NCBI GenBank assembly: GCA_001780165.1
Contig: MFFQ01000037.1
Location: 62,001-126,000 of the forward strand
Reading direction: 5' to 3'
Source of the DNA: Candidatus Eisenbacteria bacterium RBG_16_71_46
GTDB lineage: Bacteria; Eisenbacteria; RBG-16-71-46
Length of the DNA stretch: 64,000 nt
The notes under the pieces are model-generated. The model was not told the origin of the DNA, did not search any database, and worked only from the letters and a program-made list of their open reading frames with translations. Position numbers and translations under genes: made by a program. Position 1 is the first letter of the stretch; each line of letters starts with the position of its first letter. Of the stretch, positions 59,771 through 64,000 are shown one piece after another.

Positions 59771-61620
59771 GCCACGAACTGCAGGTTGTAGAGCCGGCGG
59801 TACGGCCCTTCGCGCTCCATCAGCTCGCCGTGCGTGCCGGTAGCGACCACCCGGCCCCGGTCGAGGACCACGATCCGATCGGCGTGTTGCACCGTCGAGA
59901 GCCGATGGGCGATCACCAGCACCGTGCGGTCGCGCATCAGGCGCTCGAGCGCCTCCTGCACCAGGCGCTCGTTCTCGCTGTCGAGCGACGAGGTGGCCTC
60001 GTCGAGCAGCAGGATCGGCGGGTTCTTGAGCAGGGCGCGCGCGATCGCCAGACGCTGCCGCTCCCCGCCCGAGAGCTTGACCCCCCGATCCCCGATCACG
60101 GTGTCGTATCCCTGCGGCATGCGCGCGACGAAGGCATGCGCGTGGGCCGCCTGCGCGGCGCGGCGCACCGCCTCGTCGCCGGCGTCCGCCAGTCCGTAGG
60201 CGATGTTGTTGCGCACCGTGTCGTGGAACAGGATGGTCTCCTGGGTGACGATGCCGAGCTGGGCGCGCAACGAGCTCACGGTGGCGTCGCGCAGATCCAC
60301 CCCGTCGAGCGTGATGCGGCCCGCGGTGGGATCGTAGAAGCGGGCGAGCAAGTCCATGGCCGTGCTCTTCCCCGAGCCGCTGGAGCCGACCAGCGCCACC
60401 ACCTGGCCGCGGCGGATCTCCAGGCTGACGTCATGCAGCACCGGGCGCGCCGCATCGTAGGCGAACCCCACCGACTCGTAGCGCACCGCGTCACGCAGGG
60501 GCGGGAGCACCTGGGCGCCGGGGCGGTCCACGATCTCGGGCGCGGTGTCGAGTGTGGCGAACACGCGCCGCGCCGCGGCCACGCCCTGCTGGACGTTGGC
60601 GTTCACCTCGGACAGGCTCTTGATCGGGGAGATGGTGGTGAGCAGCGCCCCGACGAAGAGCATGAACTGCTGCGGCTCGAGCGTGCGATTGACGAAGATC
60701 TCCCGCCCGCCGAGGTACAGCATCCCGATCGCCACCAGCACGATCGTGTACTCGCTGAGCGGACGCGCGGCCGCCGACACGCGCCGCAGGTGCACGAACG
60801 CCTTGTAGAAGCCCTGGTTGGCGCGGTCGAAGCGGCGCTGCTCGAATCCCTCCATCCCGAAGGCCTTGACCACCCGCGCCCCGGCCAGGGTCTCCTGCAG
60901 GATCCCGGTGAGCTCCCCCATGCGCTCCTGCGCCTGGCTCGATCGTTTGCGCATCTTGCGACCGATGATCACCAGCGACAACGCCGCCGGGGGCAGGACT
61001 ATCAGCGACAGCAGTGCCAGCTTCCACGACACGAAGAACACCCAGAACAGGCAGCCGGCCAGCGTGAGCGAGTCCTTGACCAGGTTGCTGATCCCGGCCG
61101 CCAGCGAGGCGCGCAGATACTCCACGTCGTTGGTCACCCGCGAGATGAGCGCGCCGCTCCTGCGGCCGTGGTGGAACGAAAGCGACAGCCGGTGGAGGTG
61201 CGCGTAGAGCTGGCTGCGGATGTCGCGGATCGCCGCCTGCTCCACCGACACCATGAGAAAGGCCTGCAGGTAGTCGGAGAGGTTCTTGAGCAGGAACACG
61301 ATCAGGAACACCACGCAGATGCGCTCGAGCGCCACCAGCGGCCGGGCGTCGAGCAGCAGGCGGTCGGCATCGGCGCGCCAACGCGGCGGCAGGACGGAGC
61401 CCAGATCGAGGCGCGGGCGGGCGGGGGCGGCGGCGACCGCGGCGGCGGGGGCCGTCGAGACCGGGGCGGCGCGGCGCTCGAACAGGACCTGCATGAAGGG
61501 CGAGATCATGCCCAGCGACAGCGCCGAGGTCGCGGCGTAGAGGATCATGCAGGCGATCGCCGCGGCGAGGCGGCCGCCATACGGGCGGAGGAAGCCCAGC
61601 AGGCGCAAGTAGGTACGCAC
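59767..61620 (-). CDS. msbA: Lipid A export ABC transporter, MsbA-like
   Basis: A 617-residue half-transporter with six N-terminal helices (1-350) and a C-terminal ATPase: Walker A GSSGSGKST, signature KLSGGERQRLAIARAL, Walker B ILLLDEATSSLDS, H-loop IAHRLSTV. Exporters of this type flip lipid A-core across the inner membrane. An alanine/proline-rich insertion (about 52-70) lies in the first extracytoplasmic loop. Located beside lpxK, a common arrangement. Substrate is inferred from context. Confidence 0.9.
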   Translation of the reverse strand: MRTYLRLLGFLRPYGGRLAAAIACMILYAATSALSLGMISPFMQVLFERRAAPVSTAPAAAVAAAPARPRLDLGSVLPPRWRADADRLLLDARPLVALERICVVFLIVFLLKNLSDYLQAFLMVSVEQAAIRDIRSQLYAHLHRLSLSFHHGRRSGALISRVTNDVEYLRASLAAGISNLVKDSLTLAGCLFWVFFVSWKLALLSLIVLPPAALSLVIIGRKMRKRSSQAQERMGELTGILQETLAGARVVKAFGMEGFEQRRFDRANQGFYKAFVHLRRVSAAARPLSEYTIVLVAIGMLYLGGREIFVNRTLEPQQFMLFVGALLTTISPIKSLSEVNANVQQGVAAARRVFATLDTAPEIVDRPGAQVLPPLRDAVRYESVGFAYDAARPVLHDVSLEIRRGQVVALVGSSGSGKSTAMDLLARFYDPTAGRITLDGVDLRDATVSSLRAQLGIVTQETILFHDTVRNNIAYGLADAGDEAVRRAAQAAHAHAFVARMPQGYDTVIGDRGVKLSGGERQRLAIARALLKNPPILLLDEATSSLDSENERLVQEALERLMRDRTVLVIAHRLSTVQHADRIVVLDRGRVVATGTHGELMEREGPYRRLYNLQFVA

Positions 61621-61624
61621 GCGG

Positions 61625-62032
61625 TCAGGCCCGGGGCGAGCCCAAGTCGAGGTTCTCCTGGAGTGCCACGATCAGGTCGCGGCCGCCGAGGAAATCTTCC
61701 ATCCGGTCATCGGGACGCGCGCTGAGCTGTCCGCACTCGACGAGCTGGAACACGATGTTGCCGACGTCGGCGCCGGAACCGATGCCCCACTCGCGGAACA
61801 CCGCCGGCGCAAGGTGGCCGAACTCGCTCCGCGCCAGGGCGATGACCCCGTCGAGCAGCTCCTGGCCGCTGAGGTGCCGCCGCAGGGGGTCGCGCCGCCG
61901 CTCGGCCGGCAGAGCCTCGACCGTGATCCCGAGCGCCCCGACCACGAAGCCATAGGCCTCGCGCGCATAACGACCGTCGGCCTCGCGGATGCGGTCCACG
62001 GAATCCCAGAAGGAAGAATCGCGCATGTTCAT
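61625..62032 (-). CDS. Minf_1886 family (TIGR04138-type) conserved protein
   Basis: A 135-residue protein with RYAREAYGFVVGALGITVE, HLSGQELLDGVIALARSEFG, VFREWGIGSGADVGNIVFQL and VECGQLSARPDDRMEDFLGG, the pattern of a small family I recall from Verrucomicrobia, Planctomycetes and relatives, of unknown function. ATG at 62032, with AAGGAGG 10 bases upstream; a second ATG two codons later is possible. It starts behind a promoter (62063-62091) and precedes the msbA-like gene by 4 bases. Confidence 0.8.
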   Translation of the reverse strand: MNMRDSSFWDSVDRIREADGRYAREAYGFVVGALGITVEALPAERRRDPLRRHLSGQELLDGVIALARSEFGHLAPAVFREWGIGSGADVGNIVFQLVECGQLSARPDDRMEDFLGGRDLIVALQENLDLGSPRA

Positions 62033-62062
62033 TCGCCGGGGCCCTCCTTCGCGATGGCTTCC

Positions 62063-62091
62063 ACTATAGGTCGCGGGGGGGATCGGCTCAA
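62063..62091 (-). promoter_or_regulatory. Promoter upstream of the Minf_1886 gene
   Basis: TTGAGC (62091-62086) overlaps the nadB stop; 17 bp spacer; TATAGT (62068-62063). Confidence 0.5.
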
Positions 62092-63701
62092 GTGAGGGCC
62101 GCGCGCGGCGGACGGAGCCGAAGCCGCGGGCGCCGGCGGGCGAGTGCCGCCACGAGCCGCGGATGGTCGAGGTTGTAGTGCAGCCCGCGGCTCTCGCGTC
62201 GCGCGCGCGCCGCGCGCACGATGAGGCTGCCCACCAGCGCGATGTTGCGCAGCTCGATGAGGTCCGCGTGCAGCCGCAGCCGCTGGTAGTCCAGCTCGAT
62301 GTCTTCGGAGAGCAGGGCCAGTCGCCGGGCGGCGAAGTCCAGGCGCTCGTCGGTGCGGACGATCCCCACCAGGTCCCACATGACGCGCCGCACCGTGTCC
62401 CAGTTGTGCTCCACCACCACGCTCTCGTACGGCGGTCGGGTGCCGCGCGCGGACCACGGCTGGGCGCGCGGCACGCGGCGCACCGTCCGCAGCCGGCGCG
62501 CGACCTCCCCGGCGGCGTGGTGCGCGCACACCAGCGCCTCGAGCAGGGAGTTGCTGGCGAGGCGATTGGCGCCGTGCAGCCCGGTGCGCGCGACCTCGCC
62601 CAGCCCCAGCAGCCCGCGCATCGCGGTGCGCCCGGCGAGATCGGCGACGATGCCCCCGCACATGTAATGGGCGGCCGGCACCACCGGGATCGGCTCGCGG
62701 GTGAGGTCGAAGCCGTACTCCAGCAGCGCGGCATGGATGTTGGGAAACCGCTCGCGGATCCGCGCGGCGCTTCGGGAGCTCATGTCGAGGTAGACGTGCC
62801 GCTCCCCGCGCCGCTTCATCTCCCGGTCGATGGCGCGTGCCACGACGTCCCGCGGGGCGAGTTCGGCGAGCGGATGATAAGCCGGCATGAAGCGGGTGCC
62901 GTCGAGCGTGCGCAGCAGCGCGCCCTCGCCGCGGAGCGCCTCGCTCAACAGGAAGGACTTCGCGCGGGGGTGGAACAGGCAGGTGGGGTGGAACTGGACG
63001 AACTCGAGGTCGGCGACCGGCAGGCCCGCGCGGTACGCCATCGCCAGACCGTCCCCGGTCGCCACGTCGGGGTTGGTGGTGTAGAGGTAGACTTTGCCGC
63101 ACCCACCGGTGGCGAGCGCGGTGACGCGCGCGGTCACCGGCCGGATCTCGCCGGAGGCGGTGTCGAGGACGTAGGCGCCCCAGCAGGTGTCGCGACCAGC
63201 CGCGTCGCGGCGACCCCTGAGGCGCGAGTCGATGATGAGGTCGACCGCGACCTGATTCTCGATCAGATGGATGCGGGGATGGGCGCGGACGCGCTCGACC
63301 AGCGTCTGCGCGATCGCCATCCCGGTGAAGTCGGAGGCATGGACGATGCGCCGCCGCGAGTGTCCCCCCTCGCGCCCGAGCGCGAAGCCGCGGCGATCGC
63401 GGTCCAGCGGCACGCCGAGCGCCGCCAGCTCGCGCACGCGCTCGGGGCCTTCGCGGACCACCTGACGCACCACCGCGACGTCGCACAGCCCGGCACCCGC
63501 GCGCAGGGTGTCGCGCGCGTGATCGGCGTAGGAATCGGCGCGGTCGAACACCGCCGCCACGCCGCCCTGCGCGTAGCGGGTGTTCGACTCCTCCGCCCCC
63601 TTCTTCGACAGCACCAGCACCTGGCCGTGGACCGCGGCCTTGAGCGCCAGGCTCAAGCCGGCGATGCCGCAGCCGATGATCAGGATGTCGGGCTGGTCCA
63701 C
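62088..63701 (-). CDS. nadB: L-aspartate oxidase
   Basis: NadB oxidises aspartate to iminoaspartate for NAD synthesis with FAD. The 537-residue protein has the FAD loop ILIIGCGIAGLSLALKAA, SNTRYAQGGVAAVFDRADSY, RIVHASDFTG, VQFHPTCLFHP and HYMCGGIVADLAGRTAMRGL, all typical. The start is GTG at 63701, four bases after a GGAGG; it overlaps the 3' end of lpxK by 22 bases. nadA and nadC are not in the window. Confidence 0.93.
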   Translation of the reverse strand: MDQPDILIIGCGIAGLSLALKAAVHGQVLVLSKKGAEESNTRYAQGGVAAVFDRADSYADHARDTLRAGAGLCDVAVVRQVVREGPERVRELAALGVPLDRDRRGFALGREGGHSRRRIVHASDFTGMAIAQTLVERVRAHPRIHLIENQVAVDLIIDSRLRGRRDAAGRDTCWGAYVLDTASGEIRPVTARVTALATGGCGKVYLYTTNPDVATGDGLAMAYRAGLPVADLEFVQFHPTCLFHPRAKSFLLSEALRGEGALLRTLDGTRFMPAYHPLAELAPRDVVARAIDREMKRRGERHVYLDMSSRSAARIRERFPNIHAALLEYGFDLTREPIPVVPAAHYMCGGIVADLAGRTAMRGLLGLGEVARTGLHGANRLASNSLLEALVCAHHAAGEVARRLRTVRRVPRAQPWSARGTRPPYESVVVEHNWDTVRRVMWDLVGIVRTDERLDFAARRLALLSEDIELDYQRLRLHADLIELRNIALVGSLIVRAARARRESRGLHYNLDHPRLVAALARRRPRLRLRPPRAALT

Positions 63702-64000
63702 GCCGCCTCCGCCGCACCGAACGCCAGACGCTCGACCGCGTCTCCGCCGCAGACCCACTCCCACGCCACCTCGAGCACCGCCACCCGCGGATCGCGCGCC
63801 GCGGCCGGCCAGCGTACCGCATCCTTGGCGGTCAGCAGCAGAGCCGCCCCGGCGGCCGCCGCGCGGGCGAGCTCGATCGCGGCCTCCGCGTCGCCGAACC
63901 AGTGGTGGTCGCGGTAGCGCGACACCCCGAGCACCTCGAACCCCGCCTCGGTGGCACTGCGCGCCACCGCCTCGGGACTTCCGGTCGCGGTCACGACGCG
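63680..64000 (-). CDS. lpxK: Tetraacyldisaccharide 4'-kinase, C-terminal part (truncated by window edge)
   Basis: The last 106 residues of LpxK, which phosphorylates the lipid A precursor. RYRDHHWFGDAEAAIELARA and LLLTAKDAVRW correspond to the family stretches with DHH and TxKDxV(R/K). The N-terminus with the P-loop lies beyond base 64000. Its overlap with nadB suggests one transcript. Confidence 0.85.
   Translation of the reverse strand, partial: RVVTATGSPEAVARSATEAGFEVLGVSRYRDHHWFGDAEAAIELARAAAAGAALLLTAKDAVRWPAAARDPRVAVLEVAWEWVCGGDAVERLAFGAAEAAWTSPTS

Overview
The window is GC-rich chromosomal DNA from a Gram-negative (diderm) bacterium. It carries lipopolysaccharide genes (lpxK, an msbA-like exporter, two heptosyltransferase-type genes, gmhB), ExbB/ExbD/TonB, and a TolC/adaptor/ABC efflux set. 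A TIGR04138-type (Minf_1886) protein, the long non-coding-strand shadow ORFs of very GC-rich DNA, and the gene mix suggest an uncultured lineage of the FCB or PVC neighbourhood, Candidatus Eisenbacteria being one candidate. That placement is inference; no rRNA gene is present. Almost every gene is on the minus strand; only three (48.5-50.1 kb and 51.8-55.0 kb) are on the plus strand. No tRNA, rRNA, CRISPR array, insertion sequence or phage gene was seen. Layout, low to high coordinate, with transcription mostly right to left. (1) 1-6.6 kb is housekeeping: HU-type protein, a 31-residue bS22/COX24-like ribosomal protein, an RNase R-family exonuclease, a PilZ protein, aroA, cmk, plsC and the start of rpsA. 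(2) 6.7-10.2 kb is a compact bacterial microcompartment operon: two BMC-H, one tandem BMC-T, three BMC-P (EutN/CcmL) shell genes and one CoA-acylating aldehyde dehydrogenase with a likely encapsulation helix. No signature aldehyde-generating enzyme is present. (3) 11-17.2 kb is an oligopeptide/dipeptide ABC importer with its own promoter and a structured spacer between the binding protein and the permeases. (4) 17.2-29.8 kb runs from the glycine cleavage genes (gcvT, gcvH, gcvPA, gcvPB) through a block of uncharacterised genes (PH-like membrane protein, 113-residue helical protein, MutL/GlmL-like ASKHA ATPase, barrel-sandwich/KOW-like protein, FN3 plus membrane protein, three more membrane proteins) to a lipoate ligase. 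This unnamed block is the strongest candidate for an undescribed system. (5) 30-35.2 kb holds uvrA, tdh and kbl; tdh and kbl convert threonine to glycine and acetyl-CoA, feeding the glycine cleavage system next door. (6) 35.3-41.3 kb is an efflux operon: TolC, periplasmic adaptor, ATPase and two tandem FtsX/MacB-type permeases. (7) 41.4-48.1 kb holds a Yip1-family protein, tonB-exbD-exbD-exbB, and a STAS protein, a 594-residue TPR protein and a PstS-like lipoprotein behind a good sigma70-type promoter. (8) 48.5-55 kb holds a GT-C membrane protein, asnS (minus), a TPR/zinc membrane protein and a DUF4388 protein. (9) 55-64 kb holds envelope and tRNA-charging genes: a gmhB fusion, waaF-like, proS, a second family 9 glycosyltransferase, an msbA-like exporter, a Minf_1886 protein, nadB and the C-terminal end of lpxK. 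Several intergenic regions carry TTGACN or related -35 boxes 15-18 bp from a TANNNT -10 box, so promoter structure in this genome looks close to classical sigma70. Many neighbours overlap by 1-4 bp at stop/start codons, pointing to tightly coupled operons.
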